In this document: piece by piece, positions 35,120-43,862 of the stretch
Numbering within the stretch: the first letter of the stretch is position 1
How the letters are laid out: the number at the start of each line of letters is the position of its first letter
Source: AC-32 sp963813435
GTDB lineage: Bacteria > Actinomycetota > Thermoleophilia > Gaiellales > Gaiellaceae
Reading direction: 5' to 3'
DNA length: 64,000 nucleotides
Assembly (NCBI GenBank): GCA_963813435.1
Contig: CAWEYY010000001.1
Location: forward strand, 124,001-188,000
The notes under the pieces: generated by a model
Databases searched by the model: none
What the model was told of the DNA's origin: nothing
What the model saw: the letters and a program-made list of their open reading frames with translations, nothing else
Translations under genes and position numbers: made by a program

Positions 35120-35593
35120 CTACGCCGCTTTGATCTCGAGGATCTTGAACTTCATCGACCCGCGCGGGGCCACGACCTCGACGGTCTCGCCCTTCTTCTT
35201 GCCGATGATCGCCTTGCCGACGGGCGACTCGTTCGAGAGCTTGTTCTCGGCCGGGTTCGCCTCGGCAGAGCCGACGATCCGGTACTCGACCGTCTGCTTG
35301 GCGGAGATGTCGCGCAGCCTGACCTTCGAGCCGACGGAGACGACGTCCTTCGAGATCTCCTTCTTCGAGATCACGCGAGCGCTGCGGAGCCGCTCTTCGA
35401 GGGTCGCGATGCGGTGCTCGAGCAGCGCCTGCTCGTTCTTCGCGTCGTCGTATTCCGCGTTCTCGGCGATGTCGCCGAACTCACGCGCGGTCTTGATGCG
35501 GTCAGCGACCTCACGTCGCTTCTCGGTCGAGAGGTACTCGATCTCCTGCTTGAGCTTCTCGTAGCCTTCCGGAGTGAGGATTACGTCCTTCAA
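35120..35593 (-). CDS. greA: Transcription elongation factor GreA
   Basis: GreA enters the RNA polymerase secondary channel and stimulates cleavage of backtracked RNA. Residues 1-75 form the coiled-coil (YEKLKQEIEYLSTEKRREVA; the tip acidic pair lies in EFGDIAENAEYDDAK), and the C-terminal FKBP-like domain contains SPVGKAIIGKKKGETVEV. TTG at 35593 is 5 nt after AGGAGGC, a near-perfect ribosome-binding site; the ATG at 35635 would add 14 non-homologous residues. Predicted 157 residues. It is divergent from dus. Confidence 0.95.
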   Translation of the reverse strand: MKDVILTPEGYEKLKQEIEYLSTEKRREVADRIKTAREFGDIAENAEYDDAKNEQALLEHRIATLEERLRSARVISKKEISKDVVSVGSKVRLRDISAKQTVEYRIVGSAEANPAENKLSNESPVGKAIIGKKKGETVEVVAPRGSMKFKILEIKAA

Positions 35594-35705
35594 CTGGGCC
35601 TCCTGAAAGAAAAACGCGCGGCGCATGGGCGCCATCGCGGGCGGGGATGTTACCTGCGCCCCCAGACGGACGTCAACCCCTCGGACGGTTACTATTTCCC
35701 GCTCT

Positions 35706-36767
35706 GTGCAGGTAGATCTTCGTAGCCCCTGGCAGATCCGGGATGTCGAGATTCCAACCCGGCTCGTGCTGGCCCCGATGGCGGGCGTGAGCGTGCAGGC
35801 GTTCCGCCGGCAGGGCCGCCGTTTCGGGGCGGGGCTCGTCTGCTCGGAGATGGTCAGCTGCGCCGGCCTCCAGCACGGGAACGAGCGGACGCTGGGCTAC
35901 CTGCGGATCGCCTCCGACGAGAAGCCGCTCGCCGTGCAGATCTTCGGTTCCGAGCCCGACGTGATGGCCGAGGCCGCGCGGATGGTCGAGGACGCGGGCG
36001 CGGACATCGTCGACGTCAACTTCGGCTGCCCGGTCAAGAAGGTGACGAAGACCGGCGCGGGCGCGACGCTGCTCGAGGATCCCGTGCGCGCGTGCGCGGT
36101 CGTCTCCGCCGTGGCGAACGCGGTCTCGGTGCCGGTGTCGGTGAAGATGCGCCGCGGGCTCGAGAACGGCTCGCGAGCCTGCCTCGACCTCGGGCCGCGG
36201 CTCGTCGACTGTGGGGCGGAGTCGCTGACCCTGCACCCGAGATCGGCGCGCCAGATGTACACGGGCGAGGCCGACCACTCGCTCACGGCCGAGTTCGTCT
36301 CTCTCGTGGACGTCCCGGTGATCGCCTCGGGCGACGTCACCTCTCGCGCGCGGGCGCAGGCGCTGCTGGCGACGACCGGCGCCGCGGCCGTGATGGTCGG
36401 GCGCGCGGCGCAGGGAAACCCGTGGGCGCTGCGGGAGATCGTGGACGCCGAGGCGGCCGAGCCGTCGCGCGAGGAGGTCGTCGCCGAGCTGATCCTGTTC
36501 ATGCGCGAGACGGTCCGCGAGCTCGGCGAGACGCGCGCGACCGGCTTCCTGAAGAAGTTCTACGGCTGGTACCTGGGGCGAGGCCGCTTCCCGAGGCCGT
36601 TCAAGCAGGAGCTCGTGCAGCTCGAGACGCTGGCCGAGGTCGAGGAGCGGCTGTTCGCGGCGGCTCCCGGCGCGGCCGAGGTCTTGCGGCAGCTGGAGGA
36701 CGAGCTGCCCGACGGCGAGGACGACGTGGTCCTCGACCTCCCGATCTCGATCTACGGCGGCGGCTGA
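35706..36767 (+). CDS. dus: tRNA-dihydrouridine synthase
   Basis: An FMN enzyme that reduces uridine in tRNA D-loops. GTG at 35706 gives 353 residues beginning just before LVLAPMAGVSVQAFRRQGR. The catalytic Cys is in NFGCPVKKVTKTGAGATLL near residue 102, phosphate-binding segments SVKMRRG and GRAAQGNPWALR follow, and the C-terminal helical domain is complete. A -10-like TACTAT lies 9 nt before the GTG, so the message may be nearly leaderless. Which of DusA/B/C it matches cannot be settled; it is nearest the DusB type. Confidence 0.93.
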   Translation: MQVDLRSPWQIRDVEIPTRLVLAPMAGVSVQAFRRQGRRFGAGLVCSEMVSCAGLQHGNERTLGYLRIASDEKPLAVQIFGSEPDVMAEAARMVEDAGADIVDVNFGCPVKKVTKTGAGATLLEDPVRACAVVSAVANAVSVPVSVKMRRGLENGSRACLDLGPRLVDCGAESLTLHPRSARQMYTGEADHSLTAEFVSLVDVPVIASGDVTSRARAQALLATTGAAAVMVGRAAQGNPWALREIVDAEAAEPSREEVVAELILFMRETVRELGETRATGFLKKFYGWYLGRGRFPRPFKQELVQLETLAEVEERLFAAAPGAAEVLRQLEDELPDGEDDVVLDLPISIYGGG

Positions 36768-36783
36768 ACAGGCCGCGTCCTTC

Positions 36784-36804
36784 CAAGTAACAGACTGTTA
36801 CTTG
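36784..36804. promoter_or_regulatory. 21-bp perfect palindrome, site 1
   Basis: Arms CAAGTAACAG and CTGTTACTTG flank one central A, a perfect 10-bp dyad 17 bp after the dus stop. It is far more AT-rich than its surroundings. The dyad with a one-base centre is typical of a TetR/GntR-type operator; a weak hairpin (8-bp stem, AGACT loop) is the alternative. Site 2 lies 66 bp away. Confidence 0.55.
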
Positions 36805-36849
36805 CTCCAGCGTGGGCGGCGTACGGCCGCAGATTCGGCCCTAATGCCT

Positions 36850-36870
36850 CAAGTAACAGACTGTTACCAG
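36850..36870. promoter_or_regulatory. Second copy of the palindrome, site 2
   Basis: Shares an 18-base identical run with site 1, from CAAGTAACAG through the central A to CTGTTAC. Only the outer three bases of the right arm differ, leaving a 7-bp perfect inner dyad. Centre-to-centre distance to site 1 is 66 bp, about six DNA turns, both lying between the convergent genes dus and coaX. Confidence 0.55.
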
Positions 36871-36937
36871 CGGAACTCCGACGACGACGATCGGAGCGAT
36901 CTCGTTCGACCCGCCGGGACCTCCACGGTGACTGTCC

Positions 36938-37696
36938 TCACTCCTCGTGGTTCCGCTGCCAGACGAGCCGCAGGCCTTCGAGCGTCAGGAACGGGTCGAC
37001 GCGCTCGAGCGTGCGCGCGTGCGGGACGATCAGGTCGGCCAGGCCGCCGGTGGCGACCGTCTGGGCCTCGACGCCGAGCTCGCCGCGGATCCGCTCGACG
37101 ATCCCGTCCACCTGGCCCGCAAAGCCGTACACGAGCCCCGACTGGAGGCTCGCCGCCGTGTTCTTGGCGATCACCGTCGCGGGCTCGCTGAAGTCGACCG
37201 AGAACAGCCGCGCTGCGCGGGCCGAGAGCGCCTCCATCGAGACCTCGATCCCGGGCGCCAGGACGCCGCCGACGTATTCGCCGTCGGGCGAGACGACGTC
37301 GAAGTTCGTCGAGGTGCCGAAGTCGACAACGATGCACGGCGCGCCGTACCGCTCGACGGCGGCCACCGCGTTCGCGATCCGGTCAGGCCCCACCTCGCGC
37401 GGGTCGTCGTAGCGCACCGGAATCCCGGTGCGAGTCCCGGGGCCGAGCACGAGCAGCTGCACCCCGACCCGCTCGGCCGCCTCCTCGTAGGCCCGCAGCA
37501 GCGACGGCACCGTGGACGAGAGCACGATGGCCTCGACCGCCTCGAGATCGACCAGACCACGGAGCAGGAGCCCCAGCTCGTCTCCGGTCCGCTCCGACTC
37601 GGTCGCGACGCGCCAGTGCTCGCCCAGCTCGTCGCCGTGGAAGAGCCCGATGACGGTCTGCGTGTTCCCGACGTCGATCGCCAGGAGGCCGGCCAT
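36938..37696 (-). CDS. coaX: Type III pantothenate kinase
   Basis: Phosphorylates pantothenate as the first step of coenzyme A synthesis. The 252 residues carry the ASKHA phosphate 1 motif IDVGNTQTVIGLF (residues 6-18), the phosphate 2 segment VVDFGTSTNFDVV near 123 and TVATGGLADLI near 217. Length is typical for CoaX. ATG at 37696. It lies 9 bp downstream of the solute-binding-protein pair, in the same direction, so it may share their transcript without a functional link. Confidence 0.94.
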   Translation of the reverse strand: MAGLLAIDVGNTQTVIGLFHGDELGEHWRVATESERTGDELGLLLRGLVDLEAVEAIVLSSTVPSLLRAYEEAAERVGVQLLVLGPGTRTGIPVRYDDPREVGPDRIANAVAAVERYGAPCIVVDFGTSTNFDVVSPDGEYVGGVLAPGIEVSMEALSARAARLFSVDFSEPATVIAKNTAASLQSGLVYGFAGQVDGIVERIRGELGVEAQTVATGGLADLIVPHARTLERVDPFLTLEGLRLVWQRNHEE

Positions 37697-37705
37697 GCGG
37701 CGAGC

Positions 37706-39325
37706 CTACTTCAGCGCGAGCGCGGGGATGCTCAGGTCCGAGTAGACGCGGCTGTAGACGAAGCTGTGCGGGACGACGCGGTTGGAGAAGAAGAACAGCG
37801 TGTTGTACGTGCGCATGACGACGGCCGGCGCGAGGTCTCTCGTCATCTCGAGGTCGAGCCTCCCGAGCGCGCGCAGGCGGGCAGGCCCGGAGAGCCTCTT
37901 CGCGGCCGCGAGCTTCCTGGCGTAGGTCTTGTTGCCTCCGACGAAGAGCCCGAGCAGCGCGGCAGGGTCGGGGTCGGTGACGTCCCCGCACCAGCCCAGA
38001 GAGACGCCCATGTCGAGGTCAGTGTTGCGCTTCCCCATCGCGTCGTAGAGGTCGACCGCGGAGAACGGCCTCATCGTGATGCGGCTCGCTTTGATCCCGA
38101 GCCGGACGAGGTCCCTGCGAACGAGTTGAGCCTGCGCGGAGTTGATCGCGCCCGAGGCGCGGTATCCGATCGTGATCTTCCCGGTCCCGAGCCGGCCGAT
38201 CACGAGCTTGCGCGCCTTCTCCAGGCGAGGAGTCACCGAGTAGGGCTCGAGCTTCGGCGTCGTGATCGAGCCCGGGAACCCGGGTGGCAGGAGATGCGTC
38301 CAGGGAGACGCGCTGTAGGCGCCCGAAGCCGCGGCGAACGCCGCCCGGTCGACGGCCCAGTTGAGCGCCTGACGCAGGGCCAGGCTCTTGAACAACCCGC
38401 GGTTGCGGTTCAGCGCCACGTACCCGAGGCAGGGGAACGGCCTCACCCAGAAGCGCGTCTTGTTGACGCCGTAGCGGTTGGCGATGCCCTGGACCTCGCC
38501 GCTCGGAAGCGGGCCCTCGTCGAGCTGGCCCGACTTCACCTGCTCGAACGCGGCCTGCTCGCCCAGGTTCCAGCGGACGTCGACGCCGGACACGTTGCGA
38601 GGGCGCAGGCGGCCGGGGCCACGCTTCCAGTACCGGTTGCGACGCAGCGAAGTCAGGAGGTTCGCGTCGTTGCGCGTGAACGCGTACGGCCCGGCCGAGG
38701 GGTACGGCGTCTCGACGTCCTTGGTCAGCGGCAGCTTCGTCGAGGTGGCCTGGAAGAACGGCGTCGCGAGCTTGGTCACGAACGACGCATCGGCACGCGT
38801 CAGGCGAACGGTCAGCCGGTTGCCCCTGGCGACCACGCCGCGCACGTGCTTCGCCTTCCCATCGCTGACCTCCTTCGCGCCGACGATGTTCGTCGCGTTC
38901 GGGTCGGTGATGTACTGCGCCGCCGGAGAGGCGAGGTCGTGATTCGCGGCCCGGTCGATCGCGTACTGGAAGCTCTTCGCGGTGACAGGCGTGCCGTCGC
39001 TGAAGCGGAAGCCCTTGCGGATCGTGAACGTGTAGATGCGGCCGTCCTTGGAGACGCGGTAGCCGGAGGCCACCTCCGGGACGAGCTTCGCTCCGGCCGC
39101 GCCGGCCTTGTCCGGGTAGTTGAAGAGCTTGGCCGCGGTTGCGTACTCGAGCCACCAGGCGGTCGAGACGTACGCAAGCTGCGGGTCGATCTGCACGGAG
39201 GCGCCGGTCGTCCCGACCCGGAAGATGCCGCCGTACCTCGGCGAGGACGCGCCCGCTAGTTGCGCCGTCGCCAGAAGGACGACCCCCGTGAGGATCATCG
39301 CCGCCGAGACCCCGAGCCGCTTCAT
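37706..39325 (-). CDS. Extracellular solute-binding protein family 5, paralogue 2
   Basis: A 539-residue SBP_bac_5 (oligopeptide/nickel-type) protein. ATG at 39325 shares ATGA with the stop of its upstream paralogue. A Sec signal (MKRLGVSAAMILTGVVLL, cleavage near AGAS) has no lipobox Cys, unlike most Gram-positive binding proteins. Conserved family segments include FTIRKGFRFSDGTPVTAKSF and TDPNATNIVGAKEV. It aligns with the neighbour over the full length, for example LASPAAQYITDPNA against LASPAAQFITDPNG. No permease or ATPase gene is in the window. Confidence 0.85.
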   Translation of the reverse strand: MKRLGVSAAMILTGVVLLATAQLAGASSPRYGGIFRVGTTGASVQIDPQLAYVSTAWWLEYATAAKLFNYPDKAGAAGAKLVPEVASGYRVSKDGRIYTFTIRKGFRFSDGTPVTAKSFQYAIDRAANHDLASPAAQYITDPNATNIVGAKEVSDGKAKHVRGVVARGNRLTVRLTRADASFVTKLATPFFQATSTKLPLTKDVETPYPSAGPYAFTRNDANLLTSLRRNRYWKRGPGRLRPRNVSGVDVRWNLGEQAAFEQVKSGQLDEGPLPSGEVQGIANRYGVNKTRFWVRPFPCLGYVALNRNRGLFKSLALRQALNWAVDRAAFAAASGAYSASPWTHLLPPGFPGSITTPKLEPYSVTPRLEKARKLVIGRLGTGKITIGYRASGAINSAQAQLVRRDLVRLGIKASRITMRPFSAVDLYDAMGKRNTDLDMGVSLGWCGDVTDPDPAALLGLFVGGNKTYARKLAAAKRLSGPARLRALGRLDLEMTRDLAPAVVMRTYNTLFFFSNRVVPHSFVYSRVYSDLSIPALALK

Positions 39326-40956
39326 TTGAGCGCCAGCGCGGGGATGCTCCAATCGGAGTAGATCCCGCTGTAGACGAGGCTGCGCGGGTTGACCCGGTTG
39401 GAGAAGAAGTACCGGTTGTTGTACGTGCGCATGACTACGACGGGCGCCAGGTTCCGGACAATGTCGAGATCCAGCTTTCCCAGGGCTTGGAGCCGCGCGT
39501 CGCCGCCGAGCCTGTTCGCCGCCGCGAGCCTCCGCTTGTACTTGTCGCTGACAGGACCGAGGTCGCCGGCCGAATTCAGGAAGCTGCCAAGGAACGGCGC
39601 CGGGTCCATGGAGTCGGCACACCAGCCGAGCGACACGCCGAGGTCGAAATCCGTGGCGACGTAGATGTCGGCGCCCGGGTAGCCCTTCATCGTGATCTTC
39701 GAGGCCGGGAACCCGAGCCGGATGAGGTCGTTGCGTACGAGAGGCGCCTGAGCGGGATTGATAGTTCCCGAGGAGCGGTAGCCGATGGTGATCTTCCCGC
39801 CCCTGAAGTGGCCGGCAGCGAGCTTCCGCGCTTTCGAGAGCCGCCCTGTGCCGGTGTACGGCTGCAGCTTCTTCGCTGTGATCGAGCCCGGGAACGTCGG
39901 CGGCAGGAGATGCGTCCACGGTGACGCTGCGTACGGGCCCGCCGTCCCGGCGTACGCGCGCCTGTCCACCGCCCAGTTGACCGCCCGGCGCAGCGCGAGG
40001 TTGTTCCTGAACAGCGGACGGTTGTTGTTGAAGGAGAGGGCCCCGATACATCCCACGGGCCTCGCCCAGAACCGCGACTTGTTGACGCCGTACTGGCTGG
40101 CGACGCCCTGGACCTCCGCGGCAGGCAGCGGACCCTCGTCGAGCTGGTTCGCCCTTGTCAGGTTGAACGCGGTCTGCTCGTTCAGATTCCACTGGGTGTC
40201 CAGGCCGGTCAGGTTTCGCGGCCGCATCCGCCCGGGACCGCGCTTCCAATTCGGGTTGCGCCTGATCGACGTCAGGACGTTGACCTCGTTCGCCTTGAAG
40301 AAGTAGGGGCCGGCCGATGGGTACCCGCCCGTGACCTCGTGTGTGAGCGGCAGCGCCGTCGAGGTCGCCTGGAAGAACGGCAACGCCAGCTTCGTGAGGA
40401 ACGTGTTGTCCGGCCTCGTCAGCCGAATGACAAGCCGGTTGCCCTTGGCGACGACGCCGCTCACGTGCGTCGCCGCTCCATGGTTGACGGCCTTCGCGCC
40501 CACGATGTCTGTTCCGTTCGGGTCGGTGATGAACTGGGCCGCGGGCGAGGCGAGGTCGTGGTTGGCCGCCCGGTCGATCGCGTACTGGAAGCTCTTCGCG
40601 GTCACCGGTTCGCCGTTGCTGAAGCGGAACCCCTTGCGGATCGTGAACGTGTAGGTCTTGCCGCTGTTCGAGACCCTGAAGCCGGACGCGACCTCCGGGA
40701 CGAGCCGGTCACCCGCCTGCCCGCGCCGGTCGGGGTAGTTGTAGAGCTTGGCCGCCGTCGCGTACTCGAGCCACCAGGCGGTGGTGACGTAGGCGACCTG
40801 CGGGTCGATGTGCGTCGAGGCGCCGGTCGTACCGAAGAGAAAGACGCCGCCTTTCCGGGACGACGAGCCACCCGAGGCGTTCGCGATCTGGGCGGTGGCG
40901 AAAAGTCCTGTGCCGACCGCCAGCATGGCCACTGAGAGCCAGAGCCGTCGTGGCAT
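39322..40956 (-). CDS. Extracellular solute-binding protein family 5, paralogue 1
   Basis: A 544-residue protein of the same family, with a Sec signal (RLWLSVAMLAVGTGLFATA, cleavage near ANAS) and again no lipobox. Segments YTFTIRKGFRFSNGEPVTAK and YGVNKSRFWARPVGCIGALS match the paralogue; a C-terminal SLGWCADSMDP is also shared. Clear tandem duplication with considerable divergence. Without a membrane anchor or cognate transporter nearby, it may be freely secreted, may use a distant permease or may act as a receptor. Upstream neighbour DUF2469 is 34 bp away. Confidence 0.85.
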   Translation of the reverse strand: MPRRLWLSVAMLAVGTGLFATAQIANASGGSSSRKGGVFLFGTTGASTHIDPQVAYVTTAWWLEYATAAKLYNYPDRRGQAGDRLVPEVASGFRVSNSGKTYTFTIRKGFRFSNGEPVTAKSFQYAIDRAANHDLASPAAQFITDPNGTDIVGAKAVNHGAATHVSGVVAKGNRLVIRLTRPDNTFLTKLALPFFQATSTALPLTHEVTGGYPSAGPYFFKANEVNVLTSIRRNPNWKRGPGRMRPRNLTGLDTQWNLNEQTAFNLTRANQLDEGPLPAAEVQGVASQYGVNKSRFWARPVGCIGALSFNNNRPLFRNNLALRRAVNWAVDRRAYAGTAGPYAASPWTHLLPPTFPGSITAKKLQPYTGTGRLSKARKLAAGHFRGGKITIGYRSSGTINPAQAPLVRNDLIRLGFPASKITMKGYPGADIYVATDFDLGVSLGWCADSMDPAPFLGSFLNSAGDLGPVSDKYKRRLAAANRLGGDARLQALGKLDLDIVRNLAPVVVMRTYNNRYFFSNRVNPRSLVYSGIYSDWSIPALALK

Positions 40957-40990
40957 CCCACCCCTGTAGACGCCCGCGAGGGCGTGCGGG

Positions 40991-41368
40991 TTAGGCGTCC
41001 TCGTCCGAGGAGGGCGACTCGCCGATGCGCTCCGCGAGCGCTTCGGGAGTCAGCGCCGGCTCGTCGCCGTCGGCGCGGAGCTCCTCGACGGTGACGTCGC
41101 TCGAGGTGTAGACCTCGGTCCGCGGGATGATCCGCGTCGGGCGGTTCTTGTCCCAGACCCACACGTCCTCCATCTTCAGGTGGAAGAACGGGTAGCTCTG
41201 CTGCGGGACGTACTGGAGGTCGAGCCGGTTGCAGAGGTACGTCGCGTCCTGCGTGAGCACGCAGTAGCGGAAGAGGCCGAAGACGGCCGAGTACTCCTTC
41301 TTGAGCGTGAGCTCGAGCTCGGCTTCGAACTCGTCGAGCTCGTCGAGATGCGACATGCGCAGAATCAT
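40991..41368 (-). CDS. DUF2469-family protein
   Basis: A 125-residue actinobacterial protein. LDEFEAELELTLKKEYSAVF, the central FGLFRYCVLTQDATYLCNRL and MEDVWVWDKNRPTRIIPRTE align with the DUF2469 pattern as I recall it from mycobacterial proteins (VWDxxRPxR). The ATG at 41368 is in the folK stop (ATGA); an internal ATG at 41356 is the alternative. The acidic C-terminus (ESPSSDEDA) is extra. Function unknown; such genes often lie near ribosome or RNase HII genes, but here folK is the neighbour. Confidence 0.78.
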   Translation of the reverse strand: MILRMSHLDELDEFEAELELTLKKEYSAVFGLFRYCVLTQDATYLCNRLDLQYVPQQSYPFFHLKMEDVWVWDKNRPTRIIPRTEVYTSSDVTVEELRADGDEPALTPEALAERIGESPSSDEDA

Positions 41369-41823
41369 AGCCCTGCCAAGAGGCCCCGGACCGGGCCGAG
41401 CCCGGGCACGTCCAGTGCCGGATCCAACTCCGCCAGCGGCTCGAGCGCAAACCGCCGCTCGGCCAGGCGGGGATGCGGGACGGTGAGGCCCGGCTCGTCG
41501 ATCGTTTCCCGTCCGTAGACCAGGAGATCGAGGTCGATCGTGCGCGAGCCGAAGCGCGGGCCGTCGCCGCGGACGCGGCCCAGCTCGAGCTCGATCGCGA
41601 GCAGGCGCGCCAGGAGGTCCTGCGCGGAGAGGTCGGTCTCGACCCGGGCGGCGCCGTTCAGGAACGCGGGCTGGTCCAGGTAGCCGACCGGGTCGGTCTC
41701 GCGCAGGGTCGAGACCGCCACCAGCTCGATCCCGTCCTCGGCTGCGAGGAGGTCGAGAGCTGCCTCGATCTGGCGCTCTCGCTCGCCGAGGTTCGAGCCG
41801 ATTCCGACGAAAGCTGTGGTCAC
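41365..41823 (-). CDS. folK: 2-amino-4-hydroxy-6-hydroxymethyldihydropteridine pyrophosphokinase
   Basis: HPPK activates the pterin precursor of folate using ATP. GTG at 41823 gives 152 residues; the open frame upstream is antisense to the protease gene. VGIGSNLGERERQIEAALDL opens the fold, and GPRFGSRTIDLDLLVYG carries the magnesium Asp pair (D-L-D) near residue 88. folB and folP lie 1.7 kb away on the same strand, separated by the subtilase gene. Confidence 0.93.
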   Translation of the reverse strand: MTTAFVGIGSNLGERERQIEAALDLLAAEDGIELVAVSTLRETDPVGYLDQPAFLNGAARVETDLSAQDLLARLLAIELELGRVRGDGPRFGSRTIDLDLLVYGRETIDEPGLTVPHPRLAERRFALEPLAELDPALDVPGLGPVRGLLAGL

Positions 41824-41884
41824 CTTTCCGATTCTCGCCGCTCGTCCACAACGGACGCGGCCCGCCGGTACCTTGTGCGCGTAC

Positions 41885-43534
41885 GTGCGCCGTCTGATGG
41901 TCATCGGGGTCTTGCTGCTCGCGTGCGTCTCTCCGGCGCGCGCCGCGCTGCCCGTGCATCAGGGGCACCCGATCCTTCCCGCCTCTCCGGCCGGGGCGAG
42001 CTCGGTCCGGAGCCTGCGCGACTACTCGCACACGCTCGTCCAGCTCGACCACCGCGGCATCGGCGGCGCCGAGTTCGCGCTGAGCCAGGCGGGCGGCGTT
42101 CAGATCGCGCCGGAGATCGCGCTCTGGCGCGTTCCGAGCGCGGCCGCGGTGCGGCTGCTGCCCGGACTGCGCGCGCAGGGCCTTGTCCGCTCGGTGAGCC
42201 CTGATGTCCCGCTCCGGCTCTCGCCCTGGGACGCGGTGAGCCCGCTCGCCGGAATCCCGCATTTCTCGCAGGAGTGGTGGATTCCACACGTGGGCGCCGA
42301 CCGGTGGACGCCGCCCGGGCCGGGCGTGCCGGTCACGATGATCGACTCGGGCGTCGACGCGAGCAACTCGGAGTTCCAGGGCAGGGCGGAAACCGTCTAC
42401 CTGAACCCGCAGAGCTTCACCGCGGACGAGGACGAGCTGCACGGCACCGCGACCGCCTCGGTCGTCGGGGCTCCCGGCGCGAACATGACCGGGATCTACC
42501 CGCAGGCGAAGCTCCAGATCTGGGATGCGAGCCCCAACGGAGTGCTGACCGTCGGCGACGAGATCGCCGGCCTTTTCGACGCGATCAAGCACGGGCGCTC
42601 GGTGATCAACCTCAGCCTCGGCGGCTTCGACCGGATCCCGATCGAGGAGCACGCGATCCTGGCCGCGTTCGGCGCCGGGTCCCTCGTCGTCGCTTCAGCC
42701 GGGAACGATCGTGAGATCGGCAGCCCGCTCTCGTACCCGGCCTCGTTCGCGCACGTGCTGACGGTCGGCGCGACGAACGAGTTCGACCAGGTGGCCGACT
42801 TCTCGAGCGCCTCCTCGCACATGGACCTCGCCGCCCCGGGCGAGGACATGCTCGTCGCGGTCCCGAGCGTTTGGGCCCAGCCGCCAACCGACCCCTACGA
42901 CACGTTCGACGGCACAAGCTTCTCCGCGCCACTCGTCTCGGGCGCGGCCGCCGCGATCTGGACGTTGCGCCCGAAGCTCTCGAACACGCAGGTCTTCGAG
43001 GTGATGCGCCGCTCGGCTCATCACGGCTCGAAGCGCGGCTGGAACGGGAACACGGGCTACGGGATCCTCGACGCGCCGGCCGCGGTCACGCGCAAGGCGC
43101 CCGCGCCTGACCCGCAGGAGCCGAACGAGGATATCTACCTCGTCAAGCCGAACGGCCTCTTCAAGACCGGCCACGCGGCGCTCACGTTCCCGGGCCGCGC
43201 CAACAAGGCGCTCGCAGCCCACGTCGAGCGCGACGACGACACCGAGGACGTCTACCGCGCGTACCTCCCGGCGAAGGGACGGCTGACCGTGACAGTGAAG
43301 CCGAACGCGAACGTCACGCTCCAGGTCTGGGGCAGGAAGACGGCCACGGTCTTCGAGCGCGGAGCGGCCGCGCGGCGCGACCTGCTCGGGCTCTCGGCGC
43401 ACTCGGGCGCGAAGCGCGAGCGGCTGGTCGTCAGGGGCCGAGGCACAGGCCAGTACATCTATCTCGACGTCTTCCTCGCGAAGCCGGCGGTCGAGGCCGG
43501 CTACACGATCAGGGTCGCGACCGCTCGACGCTAG
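41885..43534 (+). CDS. Secreted subtilisin-like serine protease (S8)
   Basis: GTG at 41885, or ATG at 41897, gives about 549 residues with a signal peptide (LMVIGVLLLACVSPARA). Catalytic triad: Asp in VTMIDSGVDASN near residue 155, His in DELHGTATASVVGAPG near 187, Ser in DGTSFSAPLVSGAAAAIW near 343. Residues 40-130 form an inhibitor-like pro-domain (LVQLDHRGIGGAEFAL) and the last 130 a beta-rich pre-peptidase-type domain. It lies in opposite orientation between folB and folK and overlaps the folB 3' end by 26 bp. Confidence 0.9.
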   Translation: MRRLMVIGVLLLACVSPARAALPVHQGHPILPASPAGASSVRSLRDYSHTLVQLDHRGIGGAEFALSQAGGVQIAPEIALWRVPSAAAVRLLPGLRAQGLVRSVSPDVPLRLSPWDAVSPLAGIPHFSQEWWIPHVGADRWTPPGPGVPVTMIDSGVDASNSEFQGRAETVYLNPQSFTADEDELHGTATASVVGAPGANMTGIYPQAKLQIWDASPNGVLTVGDEIAGLFDAIKHGRSVINLSLGGFDRIPIEEHAILAAFGAGSLVVASAGNDREIGSPLSYPASFAHVLTVGATNEFDQVADFSSASSHMDLAAPGEDMLVAVPSVWAQPPTDPYDTFDGTSFSAPLVSGAAAAIWTLRPKLSNTQVFEVMRRSAHHGSKRGWNGNTGYGILDAPAAVTRKAPAPDPQEPNEDIYLVKPNGLFKTGHAALTFPGRANKALAAHVERDDDTEDVYRAYLPAKGRLTVTVKPNANVTLQVWGRKTATVFERGAAARRDLLGLSAHSGAKRERLVVRGRGTGQYIYLDVFLAKPAVEAGYTIRVATARR

Positions 43535-43862
43535 CGGCCGTGTGCCTGACCGGCACTGCCAGCCGGACCTCGGGCTTACTCACACGCACGCGCACGCGCT
43601 CGGCCGGGAAGCGTTCGATGAGCGCGTCGGCGACTGCCGCCGCGATCGACTCCAGGAGCCGGAACTGCCGGCTCTCCGAGACCTCCTGCACGAGCGCCGC
43701 GACCTCGCGGTAGTCGACCGTCTCCCCGATCTCGTCCTTCGCGGGCTCTGCCAGCTCGAACTCGACGTCGTAGACGAACGGCTGCTCCCGCTCGCGCTCC
43801 TCGTCGAGCACCCCGTGGCGGCCCGGGACCTCCAGGCCCGCGACCTCGACGACGACAGTCAC
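43509..43862 (-). CDS. folB: Dihydroneopterin aldolase
   Basis: A 117-residue enzyme that makes the hydroxymethyl-pterin precursor of folate. GTG at 43862 sits in the GTGA overlap with the folP stop. VTVVVEVAGLEVPGRHGVLD and the central EIGETVDYREVAALVQEV match the FolB fold; the catalytic Lys-equivalent is in VSKPEVRLAVPV. The 3' end overlaps the convergent protease gene by 26 bp. Confidence 0.92.
   Translation of the reverse strand: MTVVVEVAGLEVPGRHGVLDEEREREQPFVYDVEFELAEPAKDEIGETVDYREVAALVQEVSESRQFRLLESIAAAVADALIERFPAERVRVRVSKPEVRLAVPVRHTAASVERSRP

Noticed and set aside
36947..39259. 770-residue plus-strand frame opposite coaX and a solute-binding protein
   Set aside because: Antisense shadow with Arg/Asp/Val bias; coaX and SBP motifs are on the other strand.
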